Positions 46,000 to 54,223 of a stretch of 64,000 nucleotides of DNA are shown here, one piece after another. This DNA is from Fimbriimonas ginsengisoli Gsoil 348 (GTDB taxonomy: Bacteria; Armatimonadota; Fimbriimonadia; Fimbriimonadales; Fimbriimonadaceae), in the NCBI GenBank assembly GCA_945881865.1, contig CAMCVK010000013.1, positions 18,838 through 82,837 on the forward strand. Reading direction: 5' to 3'. The translations under genes and the position numbers were made by a program. Each line of letters opens with the position of its first letter. Within the stretch, counting starts at the first letter, position 1. The notes below the pieces were generated by a model, which did not search any database, had not been told where the DNA came from, and saw nothing but the letters and a program-made list of their open reading frames with translations.

Positions 46000-46756
46000 C
46001 CTGGCGGGGCGTGGGCTCCATTCCGGAGTTCCCACGCAACTTCGCATTCGGCCTGGTAGCGACGGCATCGGATTCTGGTACGGCGGCGAACGCACGGCCG
46101 CGAAACCCGAGAACGTGACCGACACTACGCGCAGCACGAAGCTTGGACAGATCGGGACGATCGAGCACCTCATGAGCGCGTTCGCGGGCATGGAGGTCAC
46201 CGACGCCGAGGTGGAGCTGACTTACCCCGAACTGCCGGGAATGGACGGAAGCGCGCTTCCCTTCGTCGAAGCGCTCCTAGAAGTTGGATTCGAAGACATC
46301 GGTGAAAAGGAGATGCCGGACCTGTTCCGCCGGGTCTTCCTGCAGGAAGACGGGATCAAGATCGCGATTTCGAAGGGCGACGGATTCTGGCGTTATGAGT
46401 ACAACACCGGAGACCGCTGGCCCAACGTGCAGAGCTTCGAGCTTCAATCGCCGATCGATTATCTTGCGCAGGTCGCGCCCGCACGAACGTTTGCCTTGAT
46501 GGAGGAGATTCCGTATCTTATCCAGAACGGATTGGGGCAAGGCTTGGATGAAGACTCCGCGGTCATTCTCGGCGAAGTCGGCTACAAAAACGACGTGCGT
46601 TTTGAGGATGAGCCGGCGCGACACAAGCTGCTGGACTTCATCGGAGACATGTATCTCTCCGGGGTGCCGATCCGGTTCTTGGATGCGGTGTCCGAAAAAT
46701 CCGGACACCGCGCCAACGTTCACGCCGCGTCGTTGCTGGCGAAATCGTTGGAATAG
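45962..46756 (+). CDS. lpxC: UDP-3-O-acyl-N-acetylglucosamine deacetylase
   Basis: Committed step of lipid A synthesis; a Zn-dependent deacetylase. The start (TLRTEVNLAGRGLHSG) is typical. The Zn and catalytic motifs are visible: Glu-His in TIEHLMSAF, His and Asp in ARHKLLDFIGDMYLSG and a final His in KSGHRANVHA. At 264 residues it is shorter than E. coli LpxC (about 305), mainly through compact insert regions. It overlaps lpxD by 38 bp, in an unusual order with lpxD before lpxC; lpxA and fabZ are not here. Confidence 0.93.
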   Translation: MQFQRKTLRTEVNLAGRGLHSGVPTQLRIRPGSDGIGFWYGGERTAAKPENVTDTTRSTKLGQIGTIEHLMSAFAGMEVTDAEVELTYPELPGMDGSALPFVEALLEVGFEDIGEKEMPDLFRRVFLQEDGIKIAISKGDGFWRYEYNTGDRWPNVQSFELQSPIDYLAQVAPARTFALMEEIPYLIQNGLGQGLDEDSAVILGEVGYKNDVRFEDEPARHKLLDFIGDMYLSGVPIRFLDAVSEKSGHRANVHAASLLAKSLE

Positions 46757-47197
46757 GGATTACAGGACGAGGACCAAGGCGATTGCCCCGGTTGCGCCCG
46801 GAAGACATTCCGGGGCGTTCTCCTGCAAATGATGAATGAGGTGGGGGCAGCCCGAACCAAAGTTGGCGAGGGAAGCCGAAGGAATGGGAGGACAAGGAGC
46901 GGAGGAATAGACTCCGTTCAAGAGAAGGACGTATTTCATCGAATCGCCGGGAATTGGGGCAAAGCTGTCGGCCTGGCCGTTCCAAGCGATTTTTGAAGAG
47001 TGGATCTTCGTTGATACTCTCTGCATATCTGGCTCTAACGCGGAACGTAAAAGGCTTGACTGGGTTCTGGGCCAAATGGCTCAGAAAAATCTCACCTTCG
47101 GGAATTCTACGACAAAAACCGCAATTAGTGCTGACTTCGTTGGATCACCGAACGTTCCCGGGTGGACCAGGTTAGGTTTGGGTTTAATGAATCTTCC
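46757..47197. other. Intergenic region, about 440 bp
   Basis: It ends the envelope operon and precedes the aldolase gene. A minus-strand ORF (46760-47026, or 46760-46939 from an inner ATG) has no motif and no ribosome site or TANNNT hexamer at the usual spacing, and is judged non-coding or decayed. No strong palindrome or repeat was seen apart from short AT-rich stretches near 47080-47120. Confidence 0.5.
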
Positions 47198-48028
47198 ATG
47201 AGCGCGCAGTACCGGCTGAATCGTTTGTTCGCGGCGGACGGTAAATGTTTTGACGTTGCGATAGATCACGGATTTTTTAACGAGCCGTCGTTCCTAAGCG
47301 GCATCGAGGATGTTTCCCAAGCGATTGCCAAGGTGGTGGCTGCCATGCCCGATGCCGTGCAGCTGCCGCCCGGCTCAGCGCGCATCTTGCAGGCCATTCC
47401 TGGCCCCAGAAAGCCCGCCCTAGTGCTACGAACCGATACGGCGAACATCTACGGCAAGGAGCTGCCCTCCGTCCTGGCGTCCGAGCTGCTGGAAGATGCC
47501 GTCGAGATGGCGGTGCGGCTGGATGCGGCGGCGGTCGTCGTGAATCTGCTCCTTCTGCCCAATCAACCAGGGCTGCACCGGGACTGCATCCGAAACGTAG
47601 CCCGGCTTCGGGCGCGGTGCGACGAGTTCGGGATGCCGCTGATGGTTGAGCCGCTCGTGATGCAAGAGAACTCCACCGCCGGCGGCTATATGGTGGACGG
47701 CGACCTGCAAAAGATTTTGCCGCTGGTGCGGCAAGCAGCCGAGCTCGGGGCAGATATCATTAAAGCGGATCCTTGCGACGATGTTAGCGAGTATCACCGG
47801 GTCATCGAGATTGCGGGCGGCTTGCCCGTATTGGTGCGGGGCGGTGGTCGGGCGACGAACGAGGAGATTTTGCGGCGGACGGAAGCCCTCATGCGGCAGG
47901 GAGCCTCGGGAATCGTTTACGGCCGAAACGTGATCCAACACCCTCAACCCACGCAAATGACAAGCGCTCTAATGGGCATCGTTCACGATGGGCTTTCCGC
48001 AACCGAGGCGTTGCAACTGCTCGATTAG
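47198..48028 (+). CDS. Class I aldolase, DhnA/FbaB-DeoC family
   Basis: A 276-residue TIM-barrel aldolase. CFDVAIDHGFFNEP is the usual first strand, and the Schiff-base Lys is probably in ADIIKADPCDD, where DhnA-type fructose-bisphosphate aldolases have IVKT. GLPVLVRGGGRATNEEIL and GASGIVYGRNVIQHP form the phosphate site. It could be a fructose-bisphosphate aldolase or a LsrF-like thiolase/aldolase; the exact substrate is open. ATG 47198 follows TTTAAT by nine bases. The track start at 47162 is out of pattern. rmuC starts 13 bases after the stop. Confidence 0.82.
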   Translation: MSAQYRLNRLFAADGKCFDVAIDHGFFNEPSFLSGIEDVSQAIAKVVAAMPDAVQLPPGSARILQAIPGPRKPALVLRTDTANIYGKELPSVLASELLEDAVEMAVRLDAAAVVVNLLLLPNQPGLHRDCIRNVARLRARCDEFGMPLMVEPLVMQENSTAGGYMVDGDLQKILPLVRQAAELGADIIKADPCDDVSEYHRVIEIAGGLPVLVRGGGRATNEEILRRTEALMRQGASGIVYGRNVIQHPQPTQMTSALMGIVHDGLSATEALQLLD

Positions 48029-48041
48029 TTTAGGTATTTCC

Positions 48042-49913
48042 ATGGACACAACACAAATCCTCATGTTGCTGATCGGCGTCGGCGTTGGTGCCGTTGCCGG
48101 AGTGCTCGTCGGACAGATGCTCTCCCAAAGGAAATTGGATCGCCGAACCGAAGAGATGTCCTCCCAGATCAACGACCTATCCGTGGATAAGGCACGTTTG
48201 GAGGGCAACTTGCAGTCCTCCAAGTCGGTGAAAGAGGAGCTGGAGGCCGAGCGCCAACTCGTCGACGAGCTCCGGGCGAACATCACCGCTTTGAAGACTT
48301 CGCTGGAGCATGAGTCGATGCAGGCTCAGCAAGAGCGCCGATTGAAAGAGGAATCTCTCAACGCCAAAGATACGCAAATCAGCTCTGTTTTGCAGGCGGA
48401 ACGGGGCGGATTGGAAGCCGAAAAGCGTGCGCTCACAGAGGGCCATGCCGCCCAGATGGCCGAGATGAAGAAGAACGTCGAAGAGCAGCGGCGAGCAAAA
48501 GAAGAAGCTTTGGCTACGAAAGATGAACAAATCGCGGCACTTCTCCGTGCCGAGCGAGCCGGGATGGAAGCGGAGAAACGCGCACTAACCGAAGGCCACA
48601 CTGCCCAAATGGAGGAGATGAAGAAGAACGTTGAGGAGCAGCGGCGAGCAAAAGAAGAAGCTCTAGCCACGAAAGATGAACAAATCGCGGCACTTCTCCG
48701 TGCCGAGCGGGCCGGAATGGAAGCGGAAAAACGCGCTTTAACCGAAGGCCACACCGCCCAAATGGAGGAGATGAAGAAGAACGTTGAGGAGCAGCGCCGG
48801 GTGCTCGCCGAAGCGGAAACGAAGCTGCGCGAGGCGTTCACCTCACTTTCGGCGACCGCCCTCGAAAAAGCCCAAACTCAGTTGCTGGAGCTGGCCGAGG
48901 CGCGATTTAAGCAGAACCAGGAAGCGGCGACGGCGGACATGGACCACCGCCACAAGGCCATTGAAACCCTCGTGAAGCCGTTGGAGGATGGCCTGAAGAC
49001 GCTGGACCAGACCCGCCAGGAGTTCGAAAAGAAGGTTGCGGCAGAGAACGCGGTGCTGCAAGAGAACCTGAAGGTTCTGCTTGGCGCGACGGAGGGGCTA
49101 TCGAACGCACTGCGAAAGCCGCAGGCGCGCGGAAGCTGGGGCGAGATTCACCTCGATACCGTCCTGTCCAGTTCGGGGCTACAAGAGGGGGTCGATTACC
49201 ACCGGCAGGTCTCGACGAGAGACGGCGACACTCAGCTCATCGCCGACATCGTGATTCACCTCCCCAAAGGGCGCCGCATCATCATCGACGCGAAGACCTC
49301 GTTTGAACCTTTCCGCGAGTACGTCAACGCCGAGACAGATCTAGAGCGCGCGGCGCTTTTGTCCAAGTTCCTTAGCAGCATGCGTAAACATATGAACGAC
49401 CTCGGCACGAAGCGGTATCAAGACAAGCAGGAATCTCCTGACTTCGTTTTGATGTACGTTCCACACGAGTCGATGTATTACACGGCGATCCAGGAAGATC
49501 GCTCGCTGGTGACGGATGCGTTCTCGAAGAGCGTTTACTTGGCGAACCCGATGACCCTGATTTCCCTGCTGAAATCGGTCGAGTATGTCTTGCAGCAAGA
49601 GCGGATGAACGAGGGCGCGCAGGCGGTCTCGCTCCTCGGAAAGACGGTTTACGACAACCTGAAGAAGTATGCCGAGCATGTATCGAAGGTCGGCACGCAG
49701 TTGCGAAAGACGGTGGAGGCGTACAACGACTCGGTGGGAAGCCTGGAGCGCCGGCTGCTGCCGAGCGCGCGCCGGTTCAAAGACGTGGTGCCTGGCGCGT
49801 TAGAGCTTTCAACCGAGGCGATTGTCTTGGAAACGATGCCGACCGAGATTCAGAGCCCGGAGCTGACTTCGCCGAAAGAGGACAAGACGCTGTTCAACGA
49901 GTTCGGCGACTAG
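48042..49913 (+). CDS. rmuC: DNA recombination protein RmuC, with expanded coiled coil
   Basis: A 623-residue RmuC. An N-terminal membrane segment (about 5-27) is followed by a long coiled coil and the RmuC nuclease-like domain (about 370-560): KPQARGSWGEIHLDTVL, IIIDAKTSFEPF and FVLMYVPHESMYY, the last two holding the PD-(D/E)xK-like residues. RmuC limits inversions and is thought to degrade aberrant DNA. The coiled coil contains nearly identical 51-residue units with core KRALTEGHTAQMEEMKKNVE, so this region grew by duplication. The ATG at 48042 is chosen as it follows the aldolase stop; its own stop overlaps that of the convergent DUF4127 gene (CTAG). Confidence 0.92.
   Translation: MDTTQILMLLIGVGVGAVAGVLVGQMLSQRKLDRRTEEMSSQINDLSVDKARLEGNLQSSKSVKEELEAERQLVDELRANITALKTSLEHESMQAQQERRLKEESLNAKDTQISSVLQAERGGLEAEKRALTEGHAAQMAEMKKNVEEQRRAKEEALATKDEQIAALLRAERAGMEAEKRALTEGHTAQMEEMKKNVEEQRRAKEEALATKDEQIAALLRAERAGMEAEKRALTEGHTAQMEEMKKNVEEQRRVLAEAETKLREAFTSLSATALEKAQTQLLELAEARFKQNQEAATADMDHRHKAIETLVKPLEDGLKTLDQTRQEFEKKVAAENAVLQENLKVLLGATEGLSNALRKPQARGSWGEIHLDTVLSSSGLQEGVDYHRQVSTRDGDTQLIADIVIHLPKGRRIIIDAKTSFEPFREYVNAETDLERAALLSKFLSSMRKHMNDLGTKRYQDKQESPDFVLMYVPHESMYYTAIQEDRSLVTDAFSKSVYLANPMTLISLLKSVEYVLQQERMNEGAQAVSLLGKTVYDNLKKYAEHVSKVGTQLRKTVEAYNDSVGSLERRLLPSARRFKDVVPGALELSTEAIVLETMPTEIQSPELTSPKEDKTLFNEFGD
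48396..48801 (+). repeat. 153-bp tandem repeat inside rmuC
   Basis: Units begin at 48396, 48549 and 48702 (period 153 bp, 51 codons); the third is cut at about two thirds. Units 2 and 3 are nearly identical also in synonymous positions, unit 1 is more diverged, and the 22 codons before unit 1 (RRLKEESLNAKDTQ...) look like an older partial unit. Confidence 0.9.
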
Positions 49914-51496
49914 AACGGCGACGCGGTGAGCTTGAACTCAATGCGTACTTCGTAAGCCCTGGGCCACGGCAGCCAGATTTTCACGTCATCGATGCTGGAG
50001 AACTCGTACGAGCGGCTTCCGGCCATGAACTTGCGGCCAAAGAACTGCTCGCGGAAGTAAGAGCCAAGGTGTTTGCCCAGGTCTCGTTGCACAAAGCTAT
50101 TTAGAACGGCAAAGGATTCGCCGTTTGTTTCTTCCCGGCTAGCGTTTGGAAGGACGTCGAGCAGCCGGTAAGCCTGGGGCCGCGTGAACTTGTGGTAGGC
50201 GTAATCGTTCACGTACCGGTGCAGCAAGAACTCGTGCTGGGCGATCTCGCGCCGCAGTGGATCGATCTCCAACCGCTTGGCCAGAAGATACACGTTTGCC
50301 GCCGGGATCGACGTGCCCATGGTATTTCCGGCGGTATTCCAGCCGGCGAAACTCAGGAGCTTGCCGCCCCGGTCCGCCTGGGTCAAAAGTTCGAAAAGAC
50401 GCGGATCGGCGGTGCCATCGTTGGCCAGGTTGATGTCGGCCACGGCGACCGGCAGGCCTTGGTCGATCTCGGCACCCAATACGCTCGCAAACGTTTCAAA
50501 GCTATCCGGCCGGGGTTTTGGTGTGTTTACGAACAGCGTGTAGTCGTAGAAGCCGTCTTCGCCCATCGGCCGCGCTCCGGCGGCATAGAGCTGCTCGTCC
50601 AGGCTCTGGAAGATAGGTTTAGATTCAAAACTAGCAAATTGCTTTGCGGCCTCGGGGTCCGAGAAGACGATCCGAACTCGCGGCGTCCAGCCGTTCTGCT
50701 TCAGCAGCGCGCGCGACAAAAGGATGTTCGAGTGCTGGTCGATGCCCTCGCAAAAGAAGACGGAGCCCACCGCGCCGGTGTTCTCAGCCATCGCTTTCAG
50801 CCGGATCGTTTCCCCAACGTGCGGGCCGTACGGCTTGGCGTCATCTTGGCCGATGACGAGATAATCTAGACCGCCGCCGGCTGCGATCTCCACCAGTGCT
50901 TTCTGGACGATGAAGTTTCGACGCCGGGTGCTGCGGTACTTCGCGAGCTCGGCCTTTGGCACCGCCTCCATCTGTCGTCGCATCTCGGCCCGTGCGGTTT
51001 CGCTGCCGGTGCGTAGGGTTTTGTCCTCAAGTTCGACAAATCGCGAGAGGTTCATGCGCCAACTGGCCGACTGCCGGGTGGCGGTCGGCGCGAGACGCAT
51101 CGTCGCCGAGAACATGAAAAGCTTGATGTCCGGAGCGCGAAGCTTCAGGTTGGCAAACCGCCGCAGGCGCCGGGTAGCGGTCTCAACGCTCACGCCGCCA
51201 GCGCGGCTTTGGATCAGACCGCCGTAGGCAATCATGTCGGCCGAGGCGATAATGGCGCGCGTATTGGATAGGTCTTGCGACTCTAACCAACTCAAAATGC
51301 GCTCTGGATTTCCAGGGGTTGTGAACCTCCCCAGCGACTCGTAGGGCGGCATCCGCACGTCGGCATCGGCGATTTTGCCGATCATTTGTGCGAACTGTCC
51401 AGACGCAGGCCGGCTATCGAGCGGAACGAGGAGGATTCGTTGGCAAAGGGCCGACGACGCCAAGCAAAGCGCCAAAACGACGGCCAGAGTCCTCAC
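49910..51496 (-). CDS. DUF4127 family exported protein
   Basis: A 528-residue protein. A signal peptide (TLAVVLALCLASSALC) precedes ILLVPLDSRPASG, the hallmark of DUF4127. Other family segments are IIASADMIAYGGLIQSR, LDYLVIGQDDAKPYGPHVGE and LSFAGWNTAGNTMGTS. No activity is established for the family; the Asp-rich conserved pieces suggest a metal-dependent hydrolase, which is inference. The GTG start at 51496 lies six bases after TACCTT, giving a leaderless start. Convergent with rmuC. Confidence 0.87.
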   Translation of the reverse strand: MRTLAVVLALCLASSALCQRILLVPLDSRPASGQFAQMIGKIADADVRMPPYESLGRFTTPGNPERILSWLESQDLSNTRAIIASADMIAYGGLIQSRAGGVSVETATRRLRRFANLKLRAPDIKLFMFSATMRLAPTATRQSASWRMNLSRFVELEDKTLRTGSETARAEMRRQMEAVPKAELAKYRSTRRRNFIVQKALVEIAAGGGLDYLVIGQDDAKPYGPHVGETIRLKAMAENTGAVGSVFFCEGIDQHSNILLSRALLKQNGWTPRVRIVFSDPEAAKQFASFESKPIFQSLDEQLYAAGARPMGEDGFYDYTLFVNTPKPRPDSFETFASVLGAEIDQGLPVAVADINLANDGTADPRLFELLTQADRGGKLLSFAGWNTAGNTMGTSIPAANVYLLAKRLEIDPLRREIAQHEFLLHRYVNDYAYHKFTRPQAYRLLDVLPNASREETNGESFAVLNSFVQRDLGKHLGSYFREQFFGRKFMAGSRSYEFSSIDDVKIWLPWPRAYEVRIEFKLTASPF

Positions 51497-51502
51497 CTGG
51501 AT

Positions 51503-51508
51503 AAGGTA
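51503..51508 (-). promoter_or_regulatory. Candidate leaderless -10 element of the DUF4127 gene
   Basis: TACCTT on the minus strand, six bases before the GTG start at 51496. Confidence 0.45.
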
Positions 51509-51517
51509 CCCGTGTTC

Positions 51518-52102
51518 TTACGGGGAGCTTTCAGATCGGCGGTGGATAATTGCCGCCGCAAGTTCAATTGCCCACGGATAGGCTTGGTGTTCCAGCGCGA
51601 GAACCCGGGCTGCGAGGGCCTCGGCCGTATCTTCCGGCATCACGGGGCAACGGAGTTGCAAAAGGGGAGAGCCCTCGTCATACTTGTCGTTCACGTAGTG
51701 GACGGTGCAGCCTGACTCTGACTCACCGGCAGCGATGACGGCTTCGTGAACGCGGGATCCATACATGCCTTGGCCGCCAAACTTGGGCAGAAGCGACGGA
51801 TGAATGTTTAACACTCGGCCATCGAACGTGCGGAGCACTTCAGCCGGAAGCAGACGCATGTAGCCGGCGAGGCAAACGAAGTCGACTTTGCCCAGGGCTT
51901 CGACAAGTCGGGAGCCGTACTCGTCGCCGGGGGGAACGATGCTTACCGCCAGGCCGAGATCGTGAGCGATTTGAACTGCCGGAGCGGACTCGCTCGGGGC
52001 GATGACGACGGACACGTCGGCGAAACCGGACCGCGCGATGGCAGCCATGTTGCTGCCACGGCCGCGCGGTCCTACAAGAATCCCGACTCTCGGAATATCC
52101 AT
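51518..52102 (-). CDS. purN: Phosphoribosylglycinamide formyltransferase
   Basis: Third step of purine synthesis, transferring a formyl group from 10-formyltetrahydrofolate to GAR. Its 194 residues include the phosphate loop GPRGRGSNMAAI, LAGYMRLLP and the catalytic NIHPSLLPKFGG (Asn, His), then SGCTVHYVNDKYDEG with the catalytic Asp. Normal length. It lies 11 bp after the cyclophilin lipoprotein gene on the same strand; no other pur gene is adjacent. Confidence 0.95.
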   Translation of the reverse strand: MDIPRVGILVGPRGRGSNMAAIARSGFADVSVVIAPSESAPAVQIAHDLGLAVSIVPPGDEYGSRLVEALGKVDFVCLAGYMRLLPAEVLRTFDGRVLNIHPSLLPKFGGQGMYGSRVHEAVIAAGESESGCTVHYVNDKYDEGSPLLQLRCPVMPEDTAEALAARVLALEHQAYPWAIELAAAIIHRRSESSP

Positions 52103-52113
52103 GTTTTGGCGCG

Positions 52114-52842
52114 TTACTTGCGCTTTTCGATGCGGATCGTCTTCACGATCACCGGAGTCACCGGCTCGTCGATATGGGTCGGCGTTTCCGCGATCTTGTT
52201 AACGACGTTCATGCCTTCGATGACCTTGCCAAATGCGGTGTATTGGCCGTCGAGGTGGGGGGCGGTTTCATGGACGATGAAGAACTGCGATCCGGCTGAG
52301 TCCGGATCCTGCGATCTGGCCATGCTCACGATTCCGGCCACGTGGCGAGTCTCATTAAATTCCGCCTTAACTTGGTAGCCCGGGCCACCCGTTCCTGCCG
52401 GTCCGTTGCCTTCGTTGCCCGGCTTCGTGTTCGGGTCGCCGCCCTGAATCATGAATCCCTTGATCACCCGATGGAATCGGGTCCCGTCGTAGAACTTCTT
52501 GTTCGCCAGCGTCGTGAAGTTCTTCACCGTGCCGGGAGCCAACTTCGAAAGGAACTCAAACTTGATGACACCCATGCTCGTGGTGACCACGGCGATGTCT
52601 GCGCCCTTACCTTTTCCAGCGGCGGCTTTCGTTTGAGGTTCAGCAGCGGGCGCGGCGGGTTCCGCCATCGGCTCTGCCGCGTCGGTTGCCTTTGCATCCA
52701 GCTCTTCCTTTGAAGAGACGGAGCCAGAACTGGAGCTAATCGCGTTGGTCGGGGACCCAGCGTCGGAAGAGCAACCAAACATCGAGAGCATCGCGATGGA
52801 TGCGGCGAGAAAGGGGAGAATTTTCATGGTTCCGGAATTCAT
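52114..52842 (-). CDS. Cyclophilin-type peptidyl-prolyl isomerase, lipoprotein
   Basis: A 242-residue protein. The lipobox SMFGC follows a hydrophobic leader. A low-complexity linker rich in Ala, Pro, Glu and Lys (about 25-80) connects to a cyclophilin domain with FHRVIKGFMIQGGDP, AGTGGPGYQVKAEFN, and SMARSQDPDSAGSQFFI, where the Arg of FHRV and the Gln-Phe-Phe are active-site residues. It would fold periplasmic proteins from a membrane anchor. It is a paralogue of the next gene. The ATG at 52842 has TCTAAT eight bases upstream, so it may have its own promoter. Confidence 0.9.
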   Translation of the reverse strand: MNSGTMKILPFLAASIAMLSMFGCSSDAGSPTNAISSSSGSVSSKEELDAKATDAAEPMAEPAAPAAEPQTKAAAGKGKGADIAVVTTSMGVIKFEFLSKLAPGTVKNFTTLANKKFYDGTRFHRVIKGFMIQGGDPNTKPGNEGNGPAGTGGPGYQVKAEFNETRHVAGIVSMARSQDPDSAGSQFFIVHETAPHLDGQYTAFGKVIEGMNVVNKIAETPTHIDEPVTPVIVKTIRIEKRK

Positions 52843-52851
52843 TACGCCAAA

Positions 52852-53370
52852 TTAGATTGCGGTAATCAGCTCAGCCGACTCGATAATTGCCGGATTTTCG
52901 GGCAGCGGACGGTCGCTTCGGTCGCGCTTCAGGGCAACGATCTTGTCGGCAACGTCCATGCCGGTTACGACCTCGCCAAAGGCGGTGTACTGGTTGTCAA
53001 GGTGCGTCGAGGTCGCGACCATCAAGAAGAACTGCGATCCGGCGCTGTTCGGGTCTTGTGCTCGGGCAGCGCTAAGAATGCCGCGCACGTGCTTGGTATC
53101 GTTGAACTCCTGCTTTAGCTTGTAGCCCGCGTCTCCGGTTCCGGCCGGACCTTTCTTCTCGTTGCCAGGCTTCGTGTTCGGGCAGCCGCCCTGAATCATG
53201 AAGCCAGGGATCACGCGGTGAAAGTGGATTCCGTTGTAGAAGCCCTCTTTAACGAGCTTCTGGAACGCTTCCACGTGGCGCGGGGCCTTATCGCTGAAAA
53301 AGCGAAGCGTGATGTCGCCGAGATTGGTGTGAAAGACGGCCAAAGTTTCGCCAGGAGTCGGAAGCGTCAT
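52852..53370 (-). CDS. Cyclophilin-type peptidyl-prolyl isomerase, cytoplasmic
   Basis: A 172-residue single-domain cyclophilin without signal peptide. FHRVIPGFMIQGGCPNTKPG, AGTGDAGYKLKQEFND and AARAQDPNSAGSQFFLM carry the active site. The insert with NEKKGPAGTGDAGYKLKQEF is shared with the neighbouring lipoprotein paralogue, which indicates tandem duplication followed by addition of a lipoprotein signal to one copy. The start ATG 53370 lies six bases after TACCCT. Confidence 0.93.
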   Translation of the reverse strand: MTLPTPGETLAVFHTNLGDITLRFFSDKAPRHVEAFQKLVKEGFYNGIHFHRVIPGFMIQGGCPNTKPGNEKKGPAGTGDAGYKLKQEFNDTKHVRGILSAARAQDPNSAGSQFFLMVATSTHLDNQYTAFGEVVTGMDVADKIVALKRDRSDRPLPENPAIIESAELITAI

Positions 53371-53376
53371 GGCCTA

Positions 53377-53382
53377 AGGGTA
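53377..53382 (-). promoter_or_regulatory. Candidate leaderless -10 element of the cytoplasmic cyclophilin
   Basis: TACCCT on the minus strand, six bases before ATG 53370. It lies between the cyclophilin start and the dapB stop. Confidence 0.4.
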
Positions 53383-53387
53383 CCGCT

Positions 53388-54200
53388 TCACTGGCCAAAC
53401 AAAATTTTGTCCAGCCCAATCGTCAAGCCCTGACGGCCCAAGACCGACCGAACCGAAATCTTTACGCCGGCCATAAAGCTCACGCGGTCCGTGCTGTCGT
53501 GCCGAATCGTGAGGATCTCGCCCGGTCCGCCAAACAGCACCTGCTGGTGCGCCAAAAAGCCGGGCATCCGCACCGAGTGCACGTGGATACCGTTCTTCTC
53601 GGCGCCGCGCGCCCCGGCAAGCTTAAGGGTTTCCCGTGGTTTTTTGGTGGGTTCTTCGGTTCGAGCCTTAGCGATAAGATCCAAAGTCAGCATCGCGGTC
53701 CCGCTTGGCGCGTCCTCTTTCCGCTCGTGATGCATTTCGATGATCTCGGCGTCTGGCATCCACCGCGAGGCCATTTCGGCAAACTTCATCATCAGCACCG
53801 CGCCAACGGCGAAGTTCGGAACTACAAGCCCAGGTTGGGAGTGCTTTTCGCAAGTCTCCCGTAGAGAGGCCATATCGTTGGCGTCCAACCCGGTGCAGCC
53901 GATGACAAAGGCAGCTCCGCGCTTGGCGGCACTTTCGGCATGGGTTGCCGCGCAGCTATGGTGCGAGAGGTCCACGACGACATCCGCAGGGGAAGTATCG
54001 AGCGAGGCGCCGAGCTTGTTCGAAAAAGTGAGGTCCGGTGCCTTGGGTCCGGCCACTGCGCGGGCGTTCTCCCCAACGCGCGACCGTGAGATTGCCGCTA
54101 CGACCCGGAAGCCTGGATCGGAACCCAGGGCCCGCAGAATCTCCTGCCCCATGCGTCCCGAGGCCCCGACGACCGCCACTCGAATGGGTGCCTGTTCCAT
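53388..54200 (-). CDS. dapB: 4-hydroxy-tetrahydrodipicolinate reductase
   Basis: Second committed step of lysine and diaminopimelate synthesis, NAD(P)H-dependent. The 270 residues have the nucleotide-binding GASGRMGQEILRAL at residues 13-26, VVVDLSHHSCAATHAES, IGCTGL, and the catalytic EMHHERKEDAPSGTA (His and Lys). Length is normal. TAAAAC lies six bases before the ATG, suggesting a leaderless start independent of the upstream gene (24 bp away). Confidence 0.94.
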   Translation of the reverse strand: MEQAPIRVAVVGASGRMGQEILRALGSDPGFRVVAAISRSRVGENARAVAGPKAPDLTFSNKLGASLDTSPADVVVDLSHHSCAATHAESAAKRGAAFVIGCTGLDANDMASLRETCEKHSQPGLVVPNFAVGAVLMMKFAEMASRWMPDAEIIEMHHERKEDAPSGTAMLTLDLIAKARTEEPTKKPRETLKLAGARGAEKNGIHVHSVRMPGFLAHQQVLFGGPGEILTIRHDSTDRVSFMAGVKISVRSVLGRQGLTIGLDKILFGQ

Positions 54201-54223
54201 TTTTGGGTTTTACCTTCGAATGG

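Noticed and set aside
46760-47026. Small minus-strand ORF after lpxC
   Set aside because: No recognisable domain, no Shine-Dalgarno site or hexamer at the usual distance; kept only as a note in the intergenic entry.
48396-48801. Assembly artefact in rmuC repeats
   Set aside because: Units differ at several silent sites and the frame is kept, so they look real; read mapping would settle it.
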